From Methylobacterium pseudosasicola (GTDB lineage Bacteria; Pseudomonadota; Alphaproteobacteria; Rhizobiales; Beijerinckiaceae), in the NCBI RefSeq assembly GCF_900114535.1, contig NZ_FOTK01000023.1:46432-110431 (forward strand): DNA of 64,000 bases. Direction: 5' to 3'. Shown in pieces: positions 25,160 through 33,956 of this stretch (the first letter of the stretch is position 1; the number at the start of each line of letters is the position of its first letter). The notes beneath the pieces were generated by a model that made no database searches, had not been told where the DNA came from, and worked only from the letters and a program-made list of their open reading frames with translations. A program made the position numbers and the translations under genes.

Positions 25160-27196
25160 ATGGACACCAGGAAGACTCCCGCCAGCGCGCTGCTGGACCA
25201 CGCCCGCCGCACAGCCCACCAAGCCGAGCGTGACGACCTCCTCGACGACCGGGACGCCGACGCCGTCCATGCATCTCCCGAGGAAGCGCACGCCGCCTTC
25301 CTCGACAAGAATTCCGTCCCCCGGATGCTCGCGACCGCGATGTTGGTGGAGGCCTTGTCCGAGCGCGATCAAGCCGCCATCAGGAGGCGCAGCGGCCTCG
25401 CCGTCGTCGTCGAGGTAGCACACCCCGAGATGGTCCAGCCGGTCGGCGATGCACTCCGTACCGCGGGAGCGTTCGCGGAAATCTTCCGGCGCTCCGGAAC
25501 CAAGAGGACACAGGATCTCCCCGACCAGGGATGCGATACGGTGGCCGCCCTGCTCGGGGGCGGCTCCAATATCGCGGGCGTCTCGCAGGCGCCCGAACGT
25601 TACCTGCCGTCCACCCTGACCGCGGCCGCCGATATCCGGCTCAAGCTCGGCGCCCCGACGCCCAAGGCCGTCAGGACGGTCATCACGCTGGTCACCGGTC
25701 GCCGACCCCGCAAGCTGCCGCCGCTCGCCGGGCTGACCTTCCTGGACGCCTGCTCCGCCATCCGGCGCAACTCCAGCGCGGCCGCATGCAGGAAGCGGCT
25801 CGCCGCGATGGTCGACGCGAGGCAGGCCGTCGTCGCGACCAGCGACGCCCCGCCCCTGGAACACGTTTTCGGGCTCGGAGAGGCGAAGGAATGGGGCCTG
25901 GCGCTTGTGGCCGCCGTCGACGTGTGGCGCACCGAGGGAATTCCCTGGGCGGAGGCCGTCCAAGGTGACCGTGCGGCCGTCGTCGCGGGTCCGCCGGGCA
26001 CCGGCAAGACCAGCTTCGCCGTCAGTCTGGCCAGGAGCCTGAAGCTCAAGCTTCACGTGGCCAGCGCGTCCGCGTGGTTCACGAACAACTCAGGACACCT
26101 CGGCGACGTAATCCGCGCCATTTCCAACACATTCCAGGAAGCATCCGCCAACGGTCCATCTGCATTACTCATCGATGAGCTGGACGGCGTTCCGTCCCGT
26201 GAAAGTTTGGATAATCGCCACAGAGATTTTTGGACGCCTGTGATCACAGCTCTGTTGCAGGAGATCGACTCGGCTGCTTCATCGAGCGCCAACTTGATCA
26301 TCGTCGCGGCGACCAATTACCCAGACAGACTTGACCCGGCACTCGTCAGGCCGGGTCGCCTCAACAGGGTCTTGAGGATCGGCCTCCCGGACGCCGAGGC
26401 CATCGTCGGCATCCTCGGCCAGCACCTCGGCAACCACGTCCCGCCCGGGGCGGACCTGACGCCGCTCGGCGTCCTCGGGCTCGGCGCCACCGGGGCCGAC
26501 GTCGCCGGCTGGGCTAGGGGCGCCCGCGCCGCCGCCCGGGCCGACGGCCGTCCCGTGGCGATGGCCGACCTCGTTCGCCAGGTCTGCCCGCCCGAGACAC
26601 GGGACCCCGCAACCGTCCGGGCCATCGCGCGGCACGAGGCCAGCCATGCCGTGATCGGCGAGGTGACCGCCACGTCGACGCTCGACGTCGTGACCATCGT
26701 CGAGCGTGGGGCGTGGGCCGGCAGCACGAACGCGCGCCTGACAAATCCCGTCATGATGACGTCCGCGCAGGTCGAGGCCCTGGCCTGCACCCAACTCTCC
26801 GGCAGGGCCGCCGACGAGATCTTCGGCGAGCCGACCTCGGGCGCCGGGGGCGAGCGTTTCAGCGACCTCGCGACCGCGACAGCCCTGCTCGCCTCGAAGG
26901 CAGCGTCCTGGGGCCTCTCGGGCTCGCTCCTGTACCGGGGCGACCATTCTGAGATGCACGCGCTTCTCCGTGCGGACGGTGCGCTCAGGGATAGCACGGC
27001 GCGCGAACTCGACCGCCTCTACGTCCGGACCCTCGGCCTGGTCCGCGCGAACCTCGACCGCATCGAGCGCGTCGCCTCCCGACTGGTCGAGCGGCGTGTC
27101 CTCGGCGGGGACGAGGTCCGCGCGATCATCTCGGAAACCCCGACGACGCCGGGCAGCGAGGTGGGCGCCGTCGGGGGAGGCCCCCATGCCCGGTGA
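25160..27196 (+). CDS. FtsH-like AAA+ ATPase with M41 metalloprotease domain, soluble
   Basis: 678 residues. The first 270 or so have no transmembrane helices and match nothing I recognise. AAA+ core: GPPGTGKT (277-284), Walker B LLIDELDG (D339, E340) and the second region of homology NYPDRLDPALVRPGRLNR with its arginine fingers. The protease domain has HEASH (492-496) with the two zinc histidines, and SDLATATALLASKA with the third ligand D569. All catalytic residues are present, so an active ATP-dependent protease is expected, but it lacks the membrane anchor of true FtsH. Bases 26110-26340 have lower GC and different codon use. Small genes flank it. Confidence 0.8.
   Translation: MDTRKTPASALLDHARRTAHQAERDDLLDDRDADAVHASPEEAHAAFLDKNSVPRMLATAMLVEALSERDQAAIRRRSGLAVVVEVAHPEMVQPVGDALRTAGAFAEIFRRSGTKRTQDLPDQGCDTVAALLGGGSNIAGVSQAPERYLPSTLTAAADIRLKLGAPTPKAVRTVITLVTGRRPRKLPPLAGLTFLDACSAIRRNSSAAACRKRLAAMVDARQAVVATSDAPPLEHVFGLGEAKEWGLALVAAVDVWRTEGIPWAEAVQGDRAAVVAGPPGTGKTSFAVSLARSLKLKLHVASASAWFTNNSGHLGDVIRAISNTFQEASANGPSALLIDELDGVPSRESLDNRHRDFWTPVITALLQEIDSAASSSANLIIVAATNYPDRLDPALVRPGRLNRVLRIGLPDAEAIVGILGQHLGNHVPPGADLTPLGVLGLGATGADVAGWARGARAAARADGRPVAMADLVRQVCPPETRDPATVRAIARHEASHAVIGEVTATSTLDVVTIVERGAWAGSTNARLTNPVMMTSAQVEALACTQLSGRAADEIFGEPTSGAGGERFSDLATATALLASKAASWGLSGSLLYRGDHSEMHALLRADGALRDSTARELDRLYVRTLGLVRANLDRIERVASRLVERRVLGGDEVRAIISETPTTPGSEVGAVGGGPHAR
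27173..27185 (+). promoter_or_regulatory. Short GC hairpin at the ribosome binding site
   Basis: GGGGG AGG CCCCC directly before the ATG at 27186. The GGGGAGG ribosome binding site is paired. Because the start lies inside the end of the protease gene, ribosomes finishing that gene would open it, giving translational coupling. Confidence 0.4.
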
Positions 27197-27413
27197 CATC
27201 GATGCCCGCATCGCGGAGATCCTCCTCTGTATGGTCCGCCTCTCGCACCTTCTGCCACCCGACGACATGGACGGCCTGCTGGGGTCCGTGGCGGTCGAGG
27301 TCGAGACAGCGATGGAGCTCGCCGAGGAACGACGCCTGGCCCGCCGCGCGGACGGCAACGTCGTTGCCTTTCCTTGCCGCCGTGGCCGGGTCCCGGATGG
27401 ATCGCCGGAGTAA
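27186..27413 (+). CDS. Small protein overlapping the FtsH-like gene
   Basis: 75 residues, starting 11 bases before the end of the protease gene. Acidic and helical: MPGDIDARIAEILLCMVRLS, then VEVETAMELAEERRLARRAD. It could be an adaptor or regulator of the protease; this is inferred only from overlap and coupling. No family recognised. Confidence 0.5.
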   Translation: MPGDIDARIAEILLCMVRLSHLLPPDDMDGLLGSVAVEVETAMELAEERRLARRADGNVVAFPCRRGRVPDGSPE

Positions 27414-27928
27414 ACCACCATGGACGACGGAGCAGAACCTCGACGCGTCAGCAGACCGTTCGGCCGTGCGGCGGGAGCGAAAAAAATGTCGCACCCCACC
27501 GCCTGGGCATCGTCCAAGGGCCGATATCGAGGGAGATCGTCTTGGATTCCCTCACTGATGTCATTGGGCTTTTAAACTCAAGCTTAGTGTCCGCCGGAGC
27601 CGATTCGCTTTTTGCCGCAAGATACTTACAAACGTCGAGGCGGCTTCGCGGAGACTTCTGCACTGCACGGCAGAACTGCAAAGCCAAACCTTTTGTCGCG
27701 AACATCCGCATCGAACGAAACGGGAAATGCCGACGACCGACGACCCACAAACGGAAACGGGTGCTCCGGGCATGAACCCGAAACACCCGTGATTTCCTCG
27801 GCGGCTCTCTTAAGCCTGGCAGCCGAAGCCGCCGATCATCGCCCGCCTCGCGGCTGGCAACGCGTACGTCGCCGTAAGCGCATACGGCTCAGACAGCACA
27901 TGTCGCAACCGATGGCAAGCGCCACCGG
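27414..27928. other. Intergenic stretch upstream of the transposition operon
   Basis: About 515 bases, richer in A+T than the genes on both sides and without a credible gene. It holds two hairpins, one nested (ACGGGTG/CACCCGT, 27757-27790) and one perfect 9-bp stem (TCGGCGGCT/AGCCGCCGA, 27798-27835), and several scattered TGTCGC-like words. By analogy with Tn7, the end of the element next to tnsA and its TnsB binding sites should lie here, but I could not identify an inverted terminal repeat. Confidence 0.45.
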
Positions 27929-28744
27929 ATGAGCCTTGGCGCGCGCGGCACCAACCCGGTGACCGACATGACCTACGAACCCCACCCCAGTTGCGACATC
28001 GAAACGCGGACCACTTCCCCCCGGACCGGCCCGGTTACGCCGCGGGCGCCGGCACCCCTGTCGGGCGCTCCGCCCTTCACCCCGCCGCTCGGTTCGTCGG
28101 CCTCCCGACGCATCGTGGTCCCGAGGAAGGGGTCGTTGAGGGGCGCCCTCGTCACCCGGGGCGAGCATCGCCGCGTCATCGTGTTCGAGAGCGAGCTCGA
28201 ACATAAGGTGCTCCTGGTGCTGCTCGCCCGCCCGGACGTGGTCGAGGTCCGTGAGCAGGTCGCGCCCGTCACCTACCGCGACGCCGACGGCGTCGAGCGT
28301 CAGCACCGCTTCGACTTCCTGGTCAGACGTCGGGACGGTCAGCGCATCCTGGTGGCCGTAAAGCCGTGGGAGATCGCGCTGGCGCACGATCTCGATGACC
28401 TCGTCCGACGGATCGCGCGGCACGTGCCGCGGGCGCTCGCCGACAGGGCGACCTGGATGAGCGAACGGGACGTCCCTCGCGACGCCGTCTTCAACGCTTC
28501 GCTCATCCACTGCGTCCGCGCGGATGGCATCCCCGAGCACGACAAGGTCGTCGAGGACATCGCATCCACCCTCGTCGGCACCACCACGGTGGCCTGCCTC
28601 GTCGCGGCGAGCGGCTTGGCCGGCGATGGCTTCCGCGCGGTTGTGCGCCTCGTCGACCGCGGATTGCTTCGCATCATCGGGAACGGTCGCCTCGACTACG
28701 GGACCAAGATCGAGCGGACCACCGGCCCAGGGAGCCGTCCATGA
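27929..28744 (+). CDS. tnsA: TnsA-like transposon endonuclease
   Basis: 271 residues. The N-terminal 60 are Pro/Thr-rich; the nuclease domain follows with FESELEHKVLLVLLARPDV (E87 and E89 region), HRFDFLVRR (D129) and LVAVKPWE (K145), corresponding to the acidic and lysine residues of the Tn7 TnsA restriction-like active site. A helical C-terminal domain like that of TnsA, which contacts TnsC, completes it. TnsA cuts the 5' ends so the element moves by cut-and-paste rather than co-integration. An ATG at 27968 is another possible start. The stop overlaps the tnsB start (ATGA). Confidence 0.85.
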   Translation: MSLGARGTNPVTDMTYEPHPSCDIETRTTSPRTGPVTPRAPAPLSGAPPFTPPLGSSASRRIVVPRKGSLRGALVTRGEHRRVIVFESELEHKVLLVLLARPDVVEVREQVAPVTYRDADGVERQHRFDFLVRRRDGQRILVAVKPWEIALAHDLDDLVRRIARHVPRALADRATWMSERDVPRDAVFNASLIHCVRADGIPEHDKVVEDIASTLVGTTTVACLVAASGLAGDGFRAVVRLVDRGLLRIIGNGRLDYGTKIERTTGPGSRP

Positions 28745-30942
28745 GCGCCGTCCGTCCCGTGCCCCACCCGGCTCCCCACGTCCCACGACTGGTGTTCACT
28801 CCCCATGACCGCATCGTGATCGGCGCCGTCGAGTACACCCCCGACTTCTCGGACGAGAACGGCCACGTCCTTCGCCGGGTCGCCGCACCCCTCGTCACGG
28901 AAGAGTTCTCGCACGACCGTATCTGGCTGCTCAGCAACGACCGGGACTGGCGTCACGACAGGAACTGGTTCGCGCCGGAGAGCGGGCGCCGACGCTTGGC
29001 GGTCGGAGCGACCCAACTGTCTGATCTGCGCGCCCGCGAAGCCCCGGACGTCGTGTGGAAGTGGTTGGTCACGACGCGGTTTATCGAGATGTACGAGGCC
29101 GGCGCCTGCACGAAGTCTGATGATGACATCGAGCACGCTCTCGCCCTTATCTGCGACGACTTGCGGAAGCTGGACGTCTCCATCAAGCCAGTCGCTCCGG
29201 CGCGGAGGGCGCGTAAGGCATCCCGGGCCCCGACGTCCACACGGCCCGCCCGCCAGGCCAAGCAGGGGTCTCGCAAGGCCTACGCCGGTTCGAAGACGCT
29301 CGTCGTCCATCGGCAGCCCCCGACCCCGCGGACGCTGCACAGATGGATCTCGATCCTGGAGGAGCGGGGGTTCAGCCCCGTTAGCCTACGAGACGGCCGC
29401 TATCGCAGCGGGTGCCGCGTGCGCCAGATCACGGGCGAGGCGCTCAGGCTCCTCATCCACCACGGCAACCGTTACCCCACCGATGAAAGGCCTAAGATCC
29501 GGGACTTACACCGCGACCTGAAGGCCGCCATCGACGACCACAACGTCGGACTGCCGATGGGTGACCGGCTCACGTGCCCGTCGCGGACTGCCTTAGGCCT
29601 CTACGTCGCGGGGTTCGGCCGCTTCAAGATTTATGCAGGCAGGTACGGCCCCGACAAGGCGAAGCGGAAGTTCGCAATCATCACCTCCGGCCTGGTCACG
29701 ACCCGTCCCTACGAACGGATCGAGATGGATAGCTGGGAGGTGGACTTGGTGACGCTCCTGACGGCCGTCGGTCTATGGGACCGGTTGGATGGCAAGACCC
29801 AGAGAGAGGTGCGCAGGTTGCACTTCACCGCCGCCATCGACACCACTACGAAGATCATCGTCGGGGCCGTCCTTTCCAGGACGCCATCTGTCGCCGCGGC
29901 CATGAAGGTCCTGCGGATGGCCCTCTCTGATAAGCGGGCCTACGCGACCGCCGCCGGGGCCGAGCTACCCTGGGACCAGTGCGCTACCCCCGAGGGCATC
30001 GCGATGGACGGCGGGCCGCAGTTCAACAACGCGGTGGTGATCAACGCCGTGGCGTGGCTCGACCAGTCGCCGTTGTTTCCCTCGGGCGGCGTCCCGGGCC
30101 TCCGCGGCACGATGGAATCGTTCTTCCGCACCGTGGGCATGCAGATCATCGCGCGCTTCCCGGGAAGGACCTTCGAGAACGTCGTCGCCAAGGGCGATTA
30201 CGATGCCGAGGGCCGCGCATGCCTTTTCGACGACGAGCAAGCGCGCATCCTGACGCGGTGGATCGTGGACGCCTACCACGGTTCGCCGCACGACGGCCTC
30301 GCCGGCGAGACCCCCATTGCGTGCTGGAACCGCCTCACGCAGATGCGCGGGATCACTAAGGCCCCAGACCGGCACAAGCTGCGCGCAATCTTCGGCATCC
30401 CCCTCGTGCGCACGCTCGGCAGCGGCGGCATCCGCGTGATGAACCTCCGCTACTGGTGCGAGCCCCTCGTCGAGCATTTCCTCCACCACGGCGAAGTCGA
30501 GATGGATGTGAAGCTCGACCCCGATGACCTGGGTGAGCTCGCCGTCTGCATCGACGGGACCTGGCACGCCGCCGCGTGCACGTCGGAACAGTTCGAGGAC
30601 GTCACGCTGGAGGCGTGGATTCGGGCGTCGCGGGACTTGGCACGGACCCACGTTTCCGGCGCCGCCGTCACGCAAGCGGCCGTCAACGCGGCACTGGTCG
30701 CCGCAAACACCCTCAGCCGCGAGGCTTCGGCCCGCTTTGGCATCGCCTCGGTGCCGCCGACCGAGGACGACATCGCCCGTGCCGAGCGCGAACTGATGCT
30801 GGGATGGACCATGCCGGCCGCGGCGGACGTCGGTGAGCGATCCTCCGCCGACCCGCTCGACGGCGGCTACCCGGTCTCTGGCAGGGAGGACCGGCAACCC
30901 GGCGACGATGGTCCGACGGAAGACTTCGACATCGAGGAGTGA
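28741..30942 (+). CDS. tnsB: TnsB/TniA-like DDE transposase
   Basis: 733 residues. N-terminal DNA-binding helices are followed by the RNase H-like integrase core. The catalytic triad is visible: D330 in RIEMDSWEVDL, D423 in GIAMDGGPQFNN and E459 in GTMESFFRT, giving the D,D(35)E spacing of the retroviral integrase/Tn7 family. A basic region around 150-185 and the beta-barrel C-terminal domain fit TnsB. It binds transposon ends and joins 3' ends to the target. It has three bases of separation from tnsC. Confidence 0.9.
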   Translation: MSAVRPVPHPAPHVPRLVFTPHDRIVIGAVEYTPDFSDENGHVLRRVAAPLVTEEFSHDRIWLLSNDRDWRHDRNWFAPESGRRRLAVGATQLSDLRAREAPDVVWKWLVTTRFIEMYEAGACTKSDDDIEHALALICDDLRKLDVSIKPVAPARRARKASRAPTSTRPARQAKQGSRKAYAGSKTLVVHRQPPTPRTLHRWISILEERGFSPVSLRDGRYRSGCRVRQITGEALRLLIHHGNRYPTDERPKIRDLHRDLKAAIDDHNVGLPMGDRLTCPSRTALGLYVAGFGRFKIYAGRYGPDKAKRKFAIITSGLVTTRPYERIEMDSWEVDLVTLLTAVGLWDRLDGKTQREVRRLHFTAAIDTTTKIIVGAVLSRTPSVAAAMKVLRMALSDKRAYATAAGAELPWDQCATPEGIAMDGGPQFNNAVVINAVAWLDQSPLFPSGGVPGLRGTMESFFRTVGMQIIARFPGRTFENVVAKGDYDAEGRACLFDDEQARILTRWIVDAYHGSPHDGLAGETPIACWNRLTQMRGITKAPDRHKLRAIFGIPLVRTLGSGGIRVMNLRYWCEPLVEHFLHHGEVEMDVKLDPDDLGELAVCIDGTWHAAACTSEQFEDVTLEAWIRASRDLARTHVSGAAVTQAAVNAALVAANTLSREASARFGIASVPPTEDDIARAERELMLGWTMPAAADVGERSSADPLDGGYPVSGREDRQPGDDGPTEDFDIEE

Positions 30943-30945
30943 GGC

Positions 30946-32025
30946 ATGCGGATCACGGAGATCGACCTCGATCCGGCCGCGCGCGTCCGGGCCAACCTCC
31001 CGAACACGGCGCGCCGTCGTTCGCGCATCATGGAGAAGGTCCGGCACGTCTACCTGCGGACCGCTCGCGACACGGTCCTGCAGGTGCATTTCGAGGGCCT
31101 CATGGAAGACCTCACCGAACGCCGGGAGCCCGAGGCGGCCATCGACGCCAAGGCACGCGCCGAACTTCTCGAAGGAAACATTCTCGTCGTCCTCGGCGAG
31201 AGCGGCGCGGGCAAGTCTACGGCGATCCGACGGCTACTCTCCAAGCACCCCCTGTCGCCGAACTACGGTCGGAAGGCTGTCGGCAGCTTTGCGCTCACCG
31301 TGCGCGTCCCGTCGCCCTGCAGCGTCGGGGAACTCGGCAAGACGGTCCTGCGGGCGACCGGCTACAAGGTAGGCCGTTCGACGATCTCGGCCGCGGAAAC
31401 ATGGGGCATCGTCCGTGAGCGGCTCCAAGCCCTCGGCGTGCTCGTGCTGCATCTCGATGAATTCCAGGACGCCCACCTGACGCTGCGCGCCGACGAGCAG
31501 ATCAAGCTGCGTCACCTCCTGCGGAGCCTGCTCGTCGACGAGGACTATCCGATTGGTCTGATCGTCTCCGGCCAGCCGTCCTTCGAGACGTTCCTGCGCC
31601 CGGACCGCTCCTCGGTCCGGCGAGGTCGCTGGCAGGCCTTCGCGAAGCTCTCGCTGCCCGCCGACAGCGGTGCCGTGACTAAGGCCGCGGCGGCCCTCGC
31701 GAAGGTTGCGGACCTGACCGTTGCCGCCGACTTCGACCACGCCGTCCTCCCGCGCCTGGTCCATGCCGGTTGCAACATGCTCGGCATCACCATCGAGGAG
31801 ATCCACGACGCCATCAGGTATGCCCTCACGAACGACAGGAGCGAGCTCGACCTCGGCTGCTTCGCCGAAGCCTTCGCCTTGAGGACGGGCAACCTCGCCC
31901 CGTGGAACCCTTACCTCGCCGCGGATTACCTCGCGGTCGATCCGACGCGCGTCCTCGCGACGAGCAACCCTCCGCCCCCCGAGGAGGAGGCCAAGCGCGG
32001 CAAGTCCAGGAAGGCCCGTGAATGA
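30946..32025 (+). CDS. tnsC: TnsC/TniB-like AAA+ transposition regulator
   Basis: 359 residues. Walker A GESGAGKST (84-92) and Walker B VLVLHLDEFQD (about 165-175), followed by sensor and lid regions, match the TniB/TnsC ATPases that polymerise on target DNA and pass the target signal from TniQ to TnsA/TnsB. The C-terminal tail is basic (RGKSRKARE). The stop overlaps the tniQ start (ATGA). Confidence 0.88.
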   Translation: MRITEIDLDPAARVRANLPNTARRRSRIMEKVRHVYLRTARDTVLQVHFEGLMEDLTERREPEAAIDAKARAELLEGNILVVLGESGAGKSTAIRRLLSKHPLSPNYGRKAVGSFALTVRVPSPCSVGELGKTVLRATGYKVGRSTISAAETWGIVRERLQALGVLVLHLDEFQDAHLTLRADEQIKLRHLLRSLLVDEDYPIGLIVSGQPSFETFLRPDRSSVRRGRWQAFAKLSLPADSGAVTKAAAALAKVADLTVAADFDHAVLPRLVHAGCNMLGITIEEIHDAIRYALTNDRSELDLGCFAEAFALRTGNLAPWNPYLAADYLAVDPTRVLATSNPPPPEEEAKRGKSRKARE

Positions 32026-33863
32026 CCGACGACCCCCTGCTGCTCACGCTTCCGCTCATGGATGGCGAGAGCACGTTCGACTACCTCTCGCGTCTGGCCG
32101 CACGCAACGGCGTCGCGACCATGGCAAGGTTCTGCAAGGATCAGGGGTTGTCCCCGAGACGCATCCGGGACGGCTGCCCCGTCGAGCTCGCGCGACTGGG
32201 CAAGTTGTCCGGCGTGCCGGTCCGGGACCTTGAGGCCGCGAGCATCCGCAAGGTTGCCGGGGGCTTCATGCTCCGCGGGCACCATATACTCGTCTCGTCA
32301 ATTCGTAAGCACCGCTTCCGCGTGTGTCCGGCCTGTCTGAGGACAGACATCGAAAGCTCCGACCTGCGGCCTCACGTTGCCGCATACGGTCGCCTCGCAT
32401 GGAAGGTCGTGTCCATTCGGACCTGCCCCCAACACGGTCTCGGGCTCGCCGATATCGGGTCGGGGACGGACAAGAACGACCAGGACTTCACCTGCGCCGT
32501 CCGCCTGCATGCGGGAAACCTCGGCGCCCTGGCCGAACAGGCCCCTCGACGTCCGGCCTCCGAGCTCGAACGCTACCTCCGTCGTCGGATCGACGGCTTG
32601 CCCGGCAACGCCTCGTTCCTCGACGGGCTGGAACTCCATGCGGCCGCACGGTTCTGCGAGGTCGTCGGGGCTTTCGCCCTACATGGGCGCAAGACCTCCA
32701 TGAACGCGTTCGGTGATCATGATTGGTACCTCTGCGGCGCCGTCGGGATCGGCATCGCCTGTGACGGCGAGGATGCCATCCGGCGCTTCCTCACGGGTCT
32801 TCAGCGGGCTTATCCGTATGGGCATCATGTCAAGTACAGCCCCCTGCCGCCGTTCCTGTACTTCAAGTCCTGGCTCAACAGCCGGAACTGCACGGGATAC
32901 GCACCCGCCAAGGACCTTCTCGCCCGGCACGTCGCGGAGACGCCACCCGACGTGGTGCAGGACAAACCTCGAATAACCTTGGTCAGGCCCGAGGCGCCTC
33001 CTGCCGTCCCGGGCATGCCCCGCAAGATCCTCGTGACTTCGGCTCGCCCGCGCAGGATCGAACCAACCGCATCGCTCGTCGCAAGAAAGCCTACCGTCAT
33101 GGACACCGGCCACCCCGCGGCAAGCCGTCCGCCGTACGACCCGGCCCGGCATGCGATGCTGACATCGAATGCCGCCGCCGCTTGGCTGGGGTGCGACGCA
33201 TCTCTGTTCGTTTCGCTACAGGCCCATGGCTTGCTGACGCCTACTTACGGCGACGGATGCTGGCGTCATGCGTTTGAACGCGGCCAACTCGACGACCTGC
33301 TGACACGATTGCTGGCCGGAGCCGAGTTGATCGAGGACACGTCTGATGGCGTGGGCATTACGGAGGCGGCGAGGAGATGCTCCTGCGCCCCGGTGGAGAT
33401 CGTCCATCTTCTCCTCGCCGACGAAGTATCGTGGAAGGGTCGTCATGCAACCGGGAAGGGCATCGCCTCCCTGCTGGTTCGCACCGATGCGATCCACACG
33501 CGCCTGGAGAAGCAGGCGCTGTCCGGACCGACGCTGAAGGAGGCAAGGTTGGAGACTGGAGTGGACGTCAAAGTCCTGGCAAGCCTTATTTCAATGGGAG
33601 CGATGGATACCGGAATTGCCATTGATGCCATGACGCGAAGTCCGGTGAACGTGATCTATCAATCTTCGCTAGAGGACTTTTTCGGGGAGTACGTCGAACT
33701 GATGGATGTGGGGCGTGCAGTCAGGCAGTCATCGACAGACGTTAGAAGACGTCTAAAGGCAGGAGGTTTTGAGTCTGATTTTGAGGCTATAAATCTCAAC
33801 ATGGCTTACTATAAATACGATAAAATAGACGAATGTTACATCGGCAAGAAGTCACTCCAATAA
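32022..33863 (+). CDS. tniQ: TniQ/TnsD-like target-selection protein
   Basis: 613 residues. The N-terminal TniQ domain opens with MDGESTFDYLSRLAARNG and includes the zinc motif CPAC...CPQH (C102, C105, C135, H138). The remainder, about 400 residues, is longer than in minimal TniQ of CRISPR-linked elements and contains helix-turn-helix-like stretches such as LTSNAAAAWLGCDASLFVSL and GVGITEAARRCSCAPVEIVH. This suits a TnsD-type protein that reads a fixed attachment sequence. The last 60 codons are notably AT-rich, perhaps added or exchanged. Target unknown. Confidence 0.85.
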   Translation: MTDDPLLLTLPLMDGESTFDYLSRLAARNGVATMARFCKDQGLSPRRIRDGCPVELARLGKLSGVPVRDLEAASIRKVAGGFMLRGHHILVSSIRKHRFRVCPACLRTDIESSDLRPHVAAYGRLAWKVVSIRTCPQHGLGLADIGSGTDKNDQDFTCAVRLHAGNLGALAEQAPRRPASELERYLRRRIDGLPGNASFLDGLELHAAARFCEVVGAFALHGRKTSMNAFGDHDWYLCGAVGIGIACDGEDAIRRFLTGLQRAYPYGHHVKYSPLPPFLYFKSWLNSRNCTGYAPAKDLLARHVAETPPDVVQDKPRITLVRPEAPPAVPGMPRKILVTSARPRRIEPTASLVARKPTVMDTGHPAASRPPYDPARHAMLTSNAAAAWLGCDASLFVSLQAHGLLTPTYGDGCWRHAFERGQLDDLLTRLLAGAELIEDTSDGVGITEAARRCSCAPVEIVHLLLADEVSWKGRHATGKGIASLLVRTDAIHTRLEKQALSGPTLKEARLETGVDVKVLASLISMGAMDTGIAIDAMTRSPVNVIYQSSLEDFFGEYVELMDVGRAVRQSSTDVRRRLKAGGFESDFEAINLNMAYYKYDKIDECYIGKKSLQ

Positions 33864-33923
33864 TCTGTCGCATGACAGACGCCGCGCATGCTGCGTCATA
33901 TGATATTAGGAGAATGCCTATTT

Positions 33924-33956
33924 AGCCCCGGCCGAAAACCGGGGCTTTTTTGTTTT
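33924..33956 (+). terminator. Rho-independent terminator of the tns operon
   Basis: 8-bp stem AGCCCCGG/CCGGGGCT (33924-33931 with 33939-33946), 7-base loop, then six T residues, G and four more T. It lies 60 bases past the tniQ stop. Confidence 0.9.

Larger units (their letters stand above)
27929..33956 (+). mobile_element. Tn7-like transposition module (tnsA-tnsB-tnsC-tniQ)
   Basis: Four genes in one tight operon encode a TnsA-like endonuclease, a DDE transposase, an AAA+ regulator and a TniQ/TnsD target-selection protein, the core of Tn7-like elements. No cas genes or CRISPR repeats are near, so targeting is presumably protein-guided. The limits given are those of the operon and its terminator; the true ends of the element are not resolved. 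Confidence 0.85.
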
